64,000 nt of DNA from positions 150,901 through 214,900 of the forward strand of contig NZ_QJRI01000174.1 of the NCBI RefSeq assembly GCF_003254565.1, written 5' to 3'. The stretch comes from Flavobacterium nitrogenifigens (GTDB taxonomy: Bacteria; Bacteroidota; Bacteroidia; Flavobacteriales; Flavobacteriaceae). Position 1 is the first letter of the stretch. The number at the start of each line of letters is the position of its first letter. The translations under genes were made by a program, and so were the position numbers. This document shows positions 55,886 through 63,817 of this stretch, piece by piece. Below the pieces are notes generated by a model, which saw only the letters and a list, made by a program, of their open reading frames with translations, had not been told where the DNA came from and searched no databases.

Positions 55886-56323
55886 ATGGACAAACTTTAT
55901 AAAACATTAGTTTTCTTACTATTACTAAGTTCACAATCTTTTTTTGCTCAACAAATTTCAAACACTGCACAAGAATTGGAGCGACAGAAAACTGAACTTC
56001 AAACCCAAAAAAATTTAAAAGAGAATTATAAAAAGCTTGATGATAAACTCGATCAGCTGAAAAAAGAACAAAAAGAATTAGAAAGCAAAAGAAAAATTCT
56101 TTCTAAAGCTGAAAGCAATTTGAATTCGACAAAAGAAAAAATCAGCAAATTGGAACTTGCCAATCAAAAAATTGAGAACAAAATAACCACATCTTCAATT
56201 TCTGATGAAGAAATTCAAAAACAGAAAATTAAAACCAAAGAAAATGAGGTCAATATTCAGAAATTGAAACTAACTCAGATTACACAAGAAAAAGAGCTAG
56301 AAAAAGCAATGTCAGCAATATAA
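55886..56323 (+). CDS. Small secreted coiled-coil protein, function unknown
   Basis: The 145-residue protein has a signal peptide (to FFAQQ, about 22), and nearly all the rest is a Lys/Glu/Gln-rich coiled coil with heptad-like spacing (LDQLKKEQKELESKRKILSK, ISKLELANQKIENKI). There are no cysteines after the signal peptide. No specific family was recognised; an OmpH/Skp-like chaperone or a structural periplasmic rod are both possible. It stands alone, with no consensus promoter seen upstream. Confidence 0.65.
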   Translation: MDKLYKTLVFLLLLSSQSFFAQQISNTAQELERQKTELQTQKNLKENYKKLDDKLDQLKKEQKELESKRKILSKAESNLNSTKEKISKLELANQKIENKITTSSISDEEIQKQKIKTKENEVNIQKLKLTQITQEKELEKAMSAI

Positions 56324-56437
56324 AAACTGTTTCAAAAGAACAGATTCTTTTTTAAGCTTCGAAGAAGCGAAATATTTATATATTTCTATGGCATATCTTG
56401 TAAAAAAGACCTTTTCAAAACAGCTTCTTTCCAATGT

Positions 56438-57199
56438 TTATCGTGAAACAATTTTTGCATCTTGAGATAAAATTTCTTTTCCGGACTGATATACTAATAA
56501 CGCCGCAGGCGCCGAATTTTTTTCGCCCAAAACAGTAAAATGGCATTCATACTTAAAATTACCCTTTTTGAATTCGTAATGATGATTCCCTCCTGTTCCA
56601 TCTGCGACAAAAACTCCCTTCTCTATTACAAGATCTGGAGTATCCGTCATTTTATTTTTGATTCCCCAAGAAACATAACGATAATTGTTATTTCCTAAAT
56701 CATCAATTCTTATTCTGAATTTTGAAGTTTCGAGAATAGCAACAGGTTCTTTAAAATTTGAAATTGAAACATTTACATTTTTCTTCTGTGCAGCAATCAA
56801 CGAATTTTTCATTTTCAATTCTTCATCAGATTGATGATTGATACTAATAATTCTTCCATCGGTATCAATCCACAAGTCACCTTGATTGAGCATAATCCCA
56901 CGCCACCCCACTTCTGACCAATCTTTTGCAGGATCAGATTTTGCTATTTTTTCAATCAAAACTTTATCAAAAATTTGATTATATCTTTTTACAAAATCTG
57001 CTTTATCTTTCACTGATGGAATTGGATATTCTCTCTTGAACGGAAATTTTATTCGCTTTGCAATTGCTTCTTTATCGCTGTTTTTCACTTCCAAAATAAA
57101 TTTCGAAATGAACTTTTGATATTCCGGTTTCAAATCCTGAGCAATCAAAAATGAAGAATTAAACACCAAAATTGTTAGTAATATTTTAAATGTTTTCAT
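56438..57199 (-). CDS. Secreted protein of unknown function
   Basis: The 253-residue protein has a signal peptide (to FLIAQ, about 21) and a globular mature part. It includes FPFKREYPIPSVKDKADFVKRY, WSEVGWRGIMLNQGDLWIDT, FRIRIDDLGNNNYRYVSWGI and GGNHHYEFKKGNFKYECHFTV. There is one Cys near the C-terminus. No domain was recognised with confidence; the first half resembles small secreted Bacteroidota proteins with an NTF2-like shape. A TATTTTTG box ends only two bases before the ATG. Its stop codon lies inside a parS-like sequence at 56435-56450. Confidence 0.65.
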   Translation of the reverse strand: MKTFKILLTILVFNSSFLIAQDLKPEYQKFISKFILEVKNSDKEAIAKRIKFPFKREYPIPSVKDKADFVKRYNQIFDKVLIEKIAKSDPAKDWSEVGWRGIMLNQGDLWIDTDGRIISINHQSDEELKMKNSLIAAQKKNVNVSISNFKEPVAILETSKFRIRIDDLGNNNYRYVSWGIKNKMTDTPDLVIEKGVFVADGTGGNHHYEFKKGNFKYECHFTVLGEKNSAPAALLVYQSGKEILSQDAKIVSR

Positions 57200-57201
57200 G
57201 T

Positions 57202-57209
57202 CAAAAATA
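57202..57209 (-). promoter_or_regulatory. -7 box directly before the 253-residue gene
   Basis: The minus strand reads TATTTTTG, then AC, then ATG. No -33 TTG was found at the normal distance, so the box is tentative. Confidence 0.35.
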
Positions 57210-57277
57210 ATTTAATACGTTAGAAATTAGGTTTTTGAAATACAGAAAACAGTGTTTCACGTAGGACGCTCCAAAAA

Positions 57278-59557
57278 TTAATTGATGCTCGCTTTGAACA
57301 TTTTCAATTCGTCCCAAGTAAATTCATCACCATGCTTTTCTTTCAAACCGCTCAAAGATACTTCTTGATAAAACTGAAAAGCTTCTCGCAAGGCCAAAAT
57401 TTTATCATACGGCAGAACATCGGTAATTTCGATTTTCTTCGACTGAATAAGTCTTATCAAATGGCCTTCGATAGTTTGAACGTTTAATTTACGCATTCTC
57501 GCAATATCTTCAACCGAATTTTTATCCATCCACAAATCGTACGTTTCCTCGACTGTCGTTTTTTTAGCCGTTTTAAGCTCACTTTTCTCTGTCTTAGCTG
57601 ATTTGTATCGAACAACGGGCTCTTCTGTTCTAAAAATGTCTGTATTTGTCGTTTTCAGCTCTTCTCTAATCCTATCTGCTTTGTTGATTTTATAATTTTT
57701 AATATTTGGCGACGAAAGCTTTTCTTTACTGATTTCTTCACCGGCAACAACCACTTCGATCAATAACTTGGCTTTCATCAATCTCAAAACCGCTTTGGTC
57801 TGAAGATCTTCCAAAAAGTTAAGCTCTTCGTAGAACTCTTTTACTTTTTTAAATTTTTGAATTTCAGCCATTTTATAAATCAAATCATCCACCAATTTGT
57901 CCATCGCTTTGAAAAAATAATCGTAGGCCGCATCTACCCTTTCTTTCACAAAAAACAAATCAACCGTTTCTTTGATGAAAATTTTATTGAGCTGCGAAAT
58001 GAATTTCTGCGAAGGATCTAAAAGCTGCTCCATAATTTCCATTCGTTTGTGAGCCCAAACTGCGTGTTTCGATTTTTCGGAACCCGCCGCATTTTCGTTA
58101 TAACTGAAACGATGATTTCGCCATTCTTGCGCCAACTCTCCCCAATTAAAACTGTTTATCAAATAGTTATGAATAAAATTTTTAGTTTCGAAGTGAAGTG
58201 CTTTCTCCAAAGTTTCTTCCGTTGCTCTGTTCAAAGCATAGTCCATCACATCTTGGTCGTTGGAAATACCATTCATCTGCATCGGAGAAAGTAAAATAAG
58301 CCCGTTTAACGAACGCAAACGCGAAAGTGCTACATAGGCCTGCCCAGGCAGAAAAACTTGCGATACATCGAGCGCTGCTTTGTCAAAAGTTAAACCTTGA
58401 CTTTTGTGCACTGTAATTGCCCATGCCAGCTTGATCGGATAATGTGCAAAAGTTCCCAAAACCTCTTCTTCTATTTCTTTCGTCTGTTCATTGACTTTGT
58501 AACGGATATTTTTCCATTCGTACTTTTCCACTTCGAGTGTCATGTTCTCTTCTGGAAAGTGAACAAAGATTTCTTCATCTGAAAGCGATTTGATAACTCC
58601 CATCTTTCCGTTGAAATATCTCTTTTCAAAAGACAAGTCATTTTTGACGAACATGATTTGCGCGCCAACTTTTAATTTTAGTTCTTCCTCGACAGGAAAT
58701 ATTTTTTCAGGAAAATCACCCACCACAAATGGCGTATAAACGTATTCTTTACCGTCTAAATCACTGATTGACTGTGAGTTGATAGAATCAGCCTTGGCAT
58801 TATGGGTTGTCAGCGTGATATATCCTTTGTTCTCTTTGAAGTCAAAATCTGGCTTAACATACTGATTTAGAATAGCTATGTCTTCTGGCGTGATTTGATT
58901 GTTTCGCAAATTATTCAAGACCGAGATAAAAGCATCATCGGTCTGGCGATAGATCTTTGACAATTCAATGTAAATTGGCGGATACGTTTGGAGAACATGA
59001 GAATGAAAAAAGAATTTCCCGCGGTAGTAGTTTTTCAGCGTTCGCCATTCTTCATCACGAATAACCGGCGGCAATTGAAGTAAGTCGCCAATAAACAAAA
59101 CCTGGACTCCTCCAAAGGGCTGTGTATTTCTTCGAACAGTCTGCATCATGAAATCGACCGCGTCTAGCAAATCGGCACGCATCATACTCACTTCATCAAT
59201 CACAAGAAGTTCCATGTTTTTGATTACATTTCGCTTGATGTTATTCATTTTGAAATGACGTCGCAATGATTCTTTGTTTTCAAACTTCACCGTTTCGGTA
59301 AATTGAGCACTTCCTTCGTACGACGGAATAAATGCAGCAAACGGAAGTTGAAACATGGAATGGATTGTGACACCACCAGCATTCAAAGCTGCAATTCCCG
59401 TAGGTGCAACGACCACAGTATTTTTATGCGTTGTCGCGATAATCTCGCGTAAAAGCGTAGTTTTTCCAGTACCTGCTTTCCCCGTAAGGAAAATAGATTT
59501 CTGAGTCTGATTAATGAATTGCAAAGTATAAGCTGCCGCTTCTGAAACGTTCTGCAT
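57278..59557 (-). CDS. PIF1/RecD-like helicase with C-terminal helix-turn-helix
   Basis: The 759-residue protein is a superfamily 1B helicase: Walker A GKAGTGKT (26-33), VVVAPTGIAALNAGG, LVIDEVSMMRADLLD (Walker B), GDLLQLPPVI, and the late motifs AWAITVHKSQGLTFD and GQAYVALSRLRSLNGL. After about residue 460 comes a helical region. Near the C-terminus lies a helix-turn-helix domain (about 690-740, TYDLWMDKNSVEDIARMRKLNVQTIEGHL) of the type found at the end of RecQ proteins. It unwinds DNA 5' to 3', probably in replication or repair, with the extra domain recognising DNA. It is a single gene on the minus strand. Confidence 0.9.
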   Translation of the reverse strand: MQNVSEAAAYTLQFINQTQKSIFLTGKAGTGKTTLLREIIATTHKNTVVVAPTGIAALNAGGVTIHSMFQLPFAAFIPSYEGSAQFTETVKFENKESLRRHFKMNNIKRNVIKNMELLVIDEVSMMRADLLDAVDFMMQTVRRNTQPFGGVQVLFIGDLLQLPPVIRDEEWRTLKNYYRGKFFFHSHVLQTYPPIYIELSKIYRQTDDAFISVLNNLRNNQITPEDIAILNQYVKPDFDFKENKGYITLTTHNAKADSINSQSISDLDGKEYVYTPFVVGDFPEKIFPVEEELKLKVGAQIMFVKNDLSFEKRYFNGKMGVIKSLSDEEIFVHFPEENMTLEVEKYEWKNIRYKVNEQTKEIEEEVLGTFAHYPIKLAWAITVHKSQGLTFDKAALDVSQVFLPGQAYVALSRLRSLNGLILLSPMQMNGISNDQDVMDYALNRATEETLEKALHFETKNFIHNYLINSFNWGELAQEWRNHRFSYNENAAGSEKSKHAVWAHKRMEIMEQLLDPSQKFISQLNKIFIKETVDLFFVKERVDAAYDYFFKAMDKLVDDLIYKMAEIQKFKKVKEFYEELNFLEDLQTKAVLRLMKAKLLIEVVVAGEEISKEKLSSPNIKNYKINKADRIREELKTTNTDIFRTEEPVVRYKSAKTEKSELKTAKKTTVEETYDLWMDKNSVEDIARMRKLNVQTIEGHLIRLIQSKKIEITDVLPYDKILALREAFQFYQEVSLSGLKEKHGDEFTWDELKMFKASIN

Positions 59558-59601
59558 TGGGCTTGTATTAAATAATAAAATTACCGCATTTTTATAAAAA
59601 G

Positions 59602-59634
59602 AAAAAACCTAAATCTTAGTGGATTTAGGTTTTC
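59602..59634 (-). terminator. Terminator of the OmpH-like gene
   Basis: A perfect 12-base stem AAAACCTAAATC (59604-59615) with GATTTAGGTTTT (59622-59633) and a 6-base loop; on the minus strand it is followed by a T-rich tract. It lies 28 bases after the OmpH-like stop. Confidence 0.75.
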
Positions 59635-59660
59635 AGTAATTTAGTTAGTTTGGTAGTTTT

Positions 59661-60245
59661 TTATTTTTTTGCTTCGCCTTCTTTTGTTTCAGCTGCTGGT
59701 TTTGCATCTGCTTTTGGCTCTGCTTTGTATTTATCATTTAAAGCTTTGATAATTTCTTTTGTGATATCGTATTTCTCTTCAGCATACAAAATTGTTGCAG
59801 CATCTCCTGTTCCGTAGATGTAAGAGTAACCGTTTTTCTTTCCGTAATCTTTAATGAATTTTTTAACTCCACTAACAAGAGAATCCATCTCAACACCACT
59901 TTCTTGTTGTAACTGTTGAGCTAATGCTTGTTGTGCATAACCTAATTGCTGCTCTCTTTTTTGCAATTCAGCACCTCTTTGCTGTGCCCAAGCCTGACCA
60001 TTTGCTTGCGCTTGACTTTGAAAATTAGCGGCGTCTTGTTTAAAACGTGAAATCTCAGCTTGTAATTGTCTACCTTTTTCTTCCGCTTGAGCTTTGTACT
60101 TTGCCTCTAAATCTTTTGCCTCAGTGTATTCTTTCATCAAAACCGAAGTATCCACGTAAGCTGTTTTTACTTCCTTTACCTCTGCTGTTTTGTTACAAGA
60201 AACTGCGAAAACTGAAAGTGCGATAATAACTAATGCTTTTTTCAT
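59661..60245 (-). CDS. OmpH/Skp-like lipoprotein
   Basis: The 194-residue protein has a lipobox ending AVSC (Cys17). An OmpH (Skp)-type domain follows: VKTAYVDTSVLMKEYTEAKD at the start of the mature chain, a long Gln/Ala-rich helical hairpin (about 40-110) and the closing KKFIKDYGKKNGYSYIYGTG. The C-terminus is a charged Lys/Glu/Ala tail. Skp-type trimers hold unfolded outer-membrane proteins in the periplasm. Here the protein is lipid-anchored, a form common in Bacteroidota. It has a consensus promoter 34 bases upstream and its own terminator. Confidence 0.85.
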   Translation of the reverse strand: MKKALVIIALSVFAVSCNKTAEVKEVKTAYVDTSVLMKEYTEAKDLEAKYKAQAEEKGRQLQAEISRFKQDAANFQSQAQANGQAWAQQRGAELQKREQQLGYAQQALAQQLQQESGVEMDSLVSGVKKFIKDYGKKNGYSYIYGTGDAATILYAEEKYDITKEIIKALNDKYKAEPKADAKPAAETKEGEAKK

Positions 60246-60279
60246 TTTTTTTAAATTCTATTTTTTTAAGTATTGAAGA

Positions 60280-60308
60280 CAAAAATATAAAAAAATCAAT
60301 AGCATCAA
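60280..60308 (-). promoter_or_regulatory. Consensus promoter of the OmpH-like gene
   Basis: On the minus strand TTG (60308-60306), 18 bases, TATTTTTG (60287-60280), ending 34 bases before the ATG; it has the same layout as the spr promoter. Confidence 0.7.
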
Positions 60309-60427
60309 CATAAAGTTTAAAAAATGCGCAAAATTTATGATATTGTTTTTATTTATAGAAAAAAATATAGCCATAAACCAATGTTATCGCAATATTTTAG
60401 TTACTTTTTGTCTTGTTTTATATCAAC

Positions 60428-60466
60428 TAAAAAAGCCATCTTGTCTTTTAGGGGCAAAATGGCTTT
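60428..60466 (-). terminator. Terminator of the methyltransferase gene
   Basis: AAAGCCAT (60432-60439) pairs with ATGGCTTT (60459-60466); the minus strand then runs into TTTT. The loop is long (19 bases) but GC-containing. Confidence 0.6.
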
Positions 60467-60482
60467 AGATGCTTTTTGTAAT

Positions 60483-61331
60483 TTATTTGTTTTTCAAAAC
60501 GTAAATATGCGATGAATACTCTTTTGTGTTTTTCGCTTTTAAATTTGATTTTAATCCAATGAAAAATGCTTTGATGTAATTCATCTTTCCTGTTTTGTAT
60601 TTTTCGGATAAAAGGCTCACGTAAAATGAATCGAACTTCATTGGAAGTATCTTTTCTAATTTCATATCTACTCTTTCGAATAGCAATTGAATAGATTTTT
60701 TAGAAAAATGCCAAAAGTGAATTGGCACGTCATAAGCGGCCCAAAAAGTTTCATAATGACCCGCATCGAATGATTTGTAATTTGGAACCGCAACAATTAA
60801 TGTTCCAGTTGGTTTTAATAAACGCTTCAATTCTTGGATCTGATGTTCTAAATTTGGAACGTGTTCTAAAACATGCCACATGGTAATTACATCCAAAGAA
60901 TTACTTTCTAAAGCGCTAGTTTCTTCTACAAATGAAATTCCTTTTTCTTTAGCAATATTTTTAGCACGATCGCTTGGTTCTACTCCAATGGTTTCCCAAC
61001 CGTCATTTTTTGCTGTTAAAAGAAAATCTCCAGTTCCAGCACCAATATCCAAAAGTTTTCCTTTTTTTGGTTGCTGGCTATTGATTAGATTCAATTTATT
61101 CTTAAGCGCAATGTTTTTTACAAAATGATATGCTTTTTCAAATAACGAACGTTTGTTATCTGTATGCGAAATATAATCTTCGCTTTCGTAATATTTACCC
61201 AAATTTTGAAGTTCAGGTTGTGGTGAAGTAATTAGCATGTCTAATTCTTCATCATAATACAAATCAAAAATTTCTTTTGAAACAGAATGGTCTTTAACCG
61301 TAAGAAAGTGTTTTTTGTTTAAAACGTTCAT
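60483..61331 (-). CDS. Class I SAM-dependent methyltransferase
   Basis: The 282-residue protein has a Rossmann methyltransferase domain with motif I LLDIGAGTGDF (93-103), the acidic loop GVEPSDRA, DVITMWHVLEHVP (motif IV region) and LKRLLKPTGTLIVAVPN. The N-terminal 60 residues (FDLYYDEELDMLITSPQPE) match the Methyltransf_23 proteins often found with wall or polysaccharide genes. The acceptor is unknown. It lies downstream of mnmG on the same strand, but 436 bases and two parS sites separate them, so it is probably a separate unit. Confidence 0.85.
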   Translation of the reverse strand: MNVLNKKHFLTVKDHSVSKEIFDLYYDEELDMLITSPQPELQNLGKYYESEDYISHTDNKRSLFEKAYHFVKNIALKNKLNLINSQQPKKGKLLDIGAGTGDFLLTAKNDGWETIGVEPSDRAKNIAKEKGISFVEETSALESNSLDVITMWHVLEHVPNLEHQIQELKRLLKPTGTLIVAVPNYKSFDAGHYETFWAAYDVPIHFWHFSKKSIQLLFERVDMKLEKILPMKFDSFYVSLLSEKYKTGKMNYIKAFFIGLKSNLKAKNTKEYSSHIYVLKNK

Positions 61332-61591
61332 TTTTTAATTTTATAGATATTTGGGTTTAATTTATAGCAAATCCTAAAAACGAAATTTTATCGCTTTTAG
61401 GATTTTTGTTTTTTCTTTTATTCTTCTAAACTCTTTTTGATTTCTTCAAAATTGATAATTCAATACAATTGCAAATTTAATTTATTCATCTCTTTGCAAA
61501 ATAATATCCTTTTCAAATTTGATTTTTCTTTACATCTGAAACGGCTAATAATTCAAATTATTTCGAAAAAATCATTCTTATTTCAGCAAAA

Positions 61592-61607
61592 CGTTTCACG
61601 TGGAACA
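61592..61607. promoter_or_regulatory. parS site (ParB-binding)
   Basis: CGTTTCACGTGGAACA matches the bacterial parS consensus TGTTNCACGTGNAACA at all but the first base. Confidence 0.75.
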
Positions 61608-61678
61608 GCAAAAATTTTAGATTTCTGACTTTAGATTTTAGATTTATACTGTATTCTTAAAAAAGAAAGTCAAAAAAT

Positions 61679-61694
61679 AGTTTCACGTGGAACA
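61679..61694. promoter_or_regulatory. parS site (ParB-binding)
   Basis: AGTTTCACGTGGAACA matches TGTTNCACGTGNAACA at all but the first base. It is 72 bases beyond the previous site. Confidence 0.75.
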
Positions 61695-61767
61695 CTTAAA
61701 AGTTTTCAGTCTCAGTTTTCAGTCTCAGTAAAAACTGGAAGTTGAAAACTGAGACTGCAAACTTTTT

Positions 61768-63639
61768 TTACCTTCCCATATAAATCAACAGCACGGAAAT
61801 ATCACTTGGTGATACTCCGCTAATTCTTGACGCTTGAGAAATGGTTACAGGACGAATCTTGCTTAATTTCTGTTTTGCCTCAATCGACATTGATTTAATT
61901 TTGTTATAATCGAAATTGTCTGGAATTTTTACTTCTTCCAAACGATTCAACTTATCTGCATTATTTCTTTCTTTTTCGATATAACCAGAATATTTTACCT
62001 GAATTACGGCTTGCTCCACAATTTCTTCATCCAAATCATTTTCTTTGATATATGCTTCAACCTTTTCAAATTTCAACATATCTTCTAATTCAATTTGCGG
62101 ACGAGAAAAAATCTTAAACATTTTATCTCCCTGAGAAATTGGTGCAGATTCTTTTGCTTCCAAAATCGGATTTGTTTCTGCAATCGTCACACTAGTTTCT
62201 TTGAAGAATTGAACCATCTTTTCAGATTCGTTCAATTTCTTTTCCATTCTTCGTAAACGGTCTTCAGAAGCTAAACCAATTTCATATGACATTGGAGTCA
62301 ATCTGAAATCGGCATTATCCTGACGCAACAAAGTTCTATACTCCGCTCTTGATGTAAACATACGATATGGCTCTTCAGTTCCTTTCGTAATCAAGTCATC
62401 AATTAGAACTCCAATATACGCTTCATCACGTTTTAAAATCAATGGATCTTTTTCGTGTACTTTCAAGTGTGCATTTATTCCAGCCATCAGACCTTGAGAA
62501 GCTGCTTCTTCATATCCGGTTGTTCCGTTAATCTGTCCAGCGAAATATAAACCTTCAACTAACTTCGTTTCCAAAGTATGTTTCAATTGTGTCGGCGGAA
62601 AGAAATCATATTCGATTGCATAACCAGGTCTAAAGAATTTTACATTTTCAAAACCTGCTACCGAACGAAGCGCTTTGAACTGGATATCTTCTGGAAGAGA
62701 TGTTGAAAACCCATTCACGTAAACTTCGCAAGTATTCCATCCTTCTGGCTCAACAAATAATTGGTGACGCTCTTTATCTGCAAAACGATTTATTTTATCT
62801 TCAATCGATGGACAGTATCTTGGTCCTAAACTTTTAATTCTTCCGTTGAACATTGGAGAACGATCAAAACCTTCTCTCAAAATATCATGAACGTTCAACG
62901 AAGTGTACGTCATGTAACAAGAACGCTGATGCGTTAATGGAGAAGTCACATCTGAATAAGAAAACTTAGCTGGCTTTGCATCTCCTTTTTCTTCATTCAT
63001 TTTAGAATAATCCAAAGAACGTCCATCTACTCGAGGTGGCGTTCCTGTTTTCATTCTTCCAGCTTCAAAACCTGCTTTGATCAAATCTTCGGTAATTCCG
63101 GTTGCAGCGCTTTCTCCTGCTCTACCACCTCCGAATTGTTTTTCTCCGATATGAATTAAACCGTTCAAAAAAGTACCATTTGTCAAAACCACAGATTTGG
63201 AACGAATCTCCACACCAAGCGAAGTTCTAATTCCTTTTATTTTTCCATCTTCGATTATCAACCCTTTTACCATCTCTTGATAAAAATCAAGATTTGGAGT
63301 TGCCTCCAACATCATTCTCCATTCTTCAGCGAAACGCATTCTATCACTTTGAACTCTTGGCGACCACATTGCAGGTCCTTTTGATTTATTCAACATCTTG
63401 AACTGAATCGCAGTCTTATCAGAAACAATTCCTGAATATCCACCAAGCGCATCAATTTCACGAACGATCTGTCCTTTTGCAATTCCTCCCATCGCAGGAT
63501 TACAAGACATCTGTGCTATGTTTTGCAAACTCATTGTAACCAATAAAGTTTTCGATCCCAAATTTGCAGCCGCAGCCGCAGCTTCAGAACCAGCATGGCC
63601 TGCACCAACCACAATAACATCGTATTCTTCTAAAAACAT
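61768..63639 (-). CDS. mnmG: MnmG (GidA), tRNA uridine 5-carboxymethylaminomethyl modification enzyme
   Basis: The 623-residue protein is a full-length MnmG. The FAD-binding GAGHAGSEAA is at 12-21. SCNPAMGGIAKGQIVREIDALGG, GTFLNGLIHIGE, GPRYCPSIEDKI and FAGQINGTTGYEEAASQGL are family signatures, and the C-terminal helical domain (ASRISGVSPSDISVLLIYMGR) binds MnmE. With MnmE it modifies the wobble uridine of certain tRNAs. In many bacteria this gene (gidA) lies near the replication origin, and here it is flanked by two parS sites on each side. A 7-base hairpin lies 21 bases upstream of the start. Confidence 0.97.
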   Translation of the reverse strand: MFLEEYDVIVVGAGHAGSEAAAAAANLGSKTLLVTMSLQNIAQMSCNPAMGGIAKGQIVREIDALGGYSGIVSDKTAIQFKMLNKSKGPAMWSPRVQSDRMRFAEEWRMMLEATPNLDFYQEMVKGLIIEDGKIKGIRTSLGVEIRSKSVVLTNGTFLNGLIHIGEKQFGGGRAGESAATGITEDLIKAGFEAGRMKTGTPPRVDGRSLDYSKMNEEKGDAKPAKFSYSDVTSPLTHQRSCYMTYTSLNVHDILREGFDRSPMFNGRIKSLGPRYCPSIEDKINRFADKERHQLFVEPEGWNTCEVYVNGFSTSLPEDIQFKALRSVAGFENVKFFRPGYAIEYDFFPPTQLKHTLETKLVEGLYFAGQINGTTGYEEAASQGLMAGINAHLKVHEKDPLILKRDEAYIGVLIDDLITKGTEEPYRMFTSRAEYRTLLRQDNADFRLTPMSYEIGLASEDRLRRMEKKLNESEKMVQFFKETSVTIAETNPILEAKESAPISQGDKMFKIFSRPQIELEDMLKFEKVEAYIKENDLDEEIVEQAVIQVKYSGYIEKERNNADKLNRLEEVKIPDNFDYNKIKSMSIEAKQKLSKIRPVTISQASRISGVSPSDISVLLIYMGR

Positions 63640-63654
63640 TTTGTTTTATTATTC

Positions 63655-63677
63655 TCCAAAAACCGCTAACGCGGTTT
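63655..63677 (-). terminator. Small hairpin upstream of mnmG
   Basis: AAACCGC and GCGGTTT form a perfect 7-base stem with loop TAAC. On the minus strand the stem ends in GGTTTTTGG, so it may terminate a gene lying to the right of the window. Confidence 0.45.
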
Positions 63678-63701
63678 CTAGAATTACATTTATATTTTTC
63701 T

Positions 63702-63717
63702 TGTTCCACGTGGAACG
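63702..63717. promoter_or_regulatory. parS site (ParB-binding)
   Basis: TGTTCCACGTGGAACG has a perfect GTTCCACGTGGAAC palindrome core and matches the parS consensus at 15 of 16 positions. Confidence 0.8.
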
Positions 63718-63796
63718 CATTTTTTTCAATCTTCAATTTTAAAAATTCCAAATTCCAAAAAACTGGAATCTTTAAACTAAAATCTTCAAATCAAAA

Positions 63797-63812
63797 TGTT
63801 TCACGTGAAACA
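63797..63812. promoter_or_regulatory. Perfect parS site (ParB-binding)
   Basis: TGTTTCACGTGAAACA is a perfect palindrome and an exact parS consensus match; the palindrome extends one base further on each side. Confidence 0.9.
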
Positions 63813-63817
63813 TTTTA

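Larger units (their letters stand above)
61332..61767. other. Spacer with a hairpin and two parS sites downstream of mnmG
   Basis: No gene was found in these 436 bases. A hairpin at 61369-61405 (AAATCCTAAAA with TTTTAGGATTT) has a T tract on the plus strand, though no plus-strand gene precedes it. Two parS-like sites (61592-61607, 61679-61694) and short repeats of CAGTCTCAGT type near 61.7 kb fill the rest. A short plus-strand frame here has no coding character. Confidence 0.6.

Noticed and set aside
61437..61628. A 63-codon plus-strand open frame downstream of mnmG
   Set aside because: Composition is that of AT-rich spacer, it runs through a parS site and lacks any coding feature.
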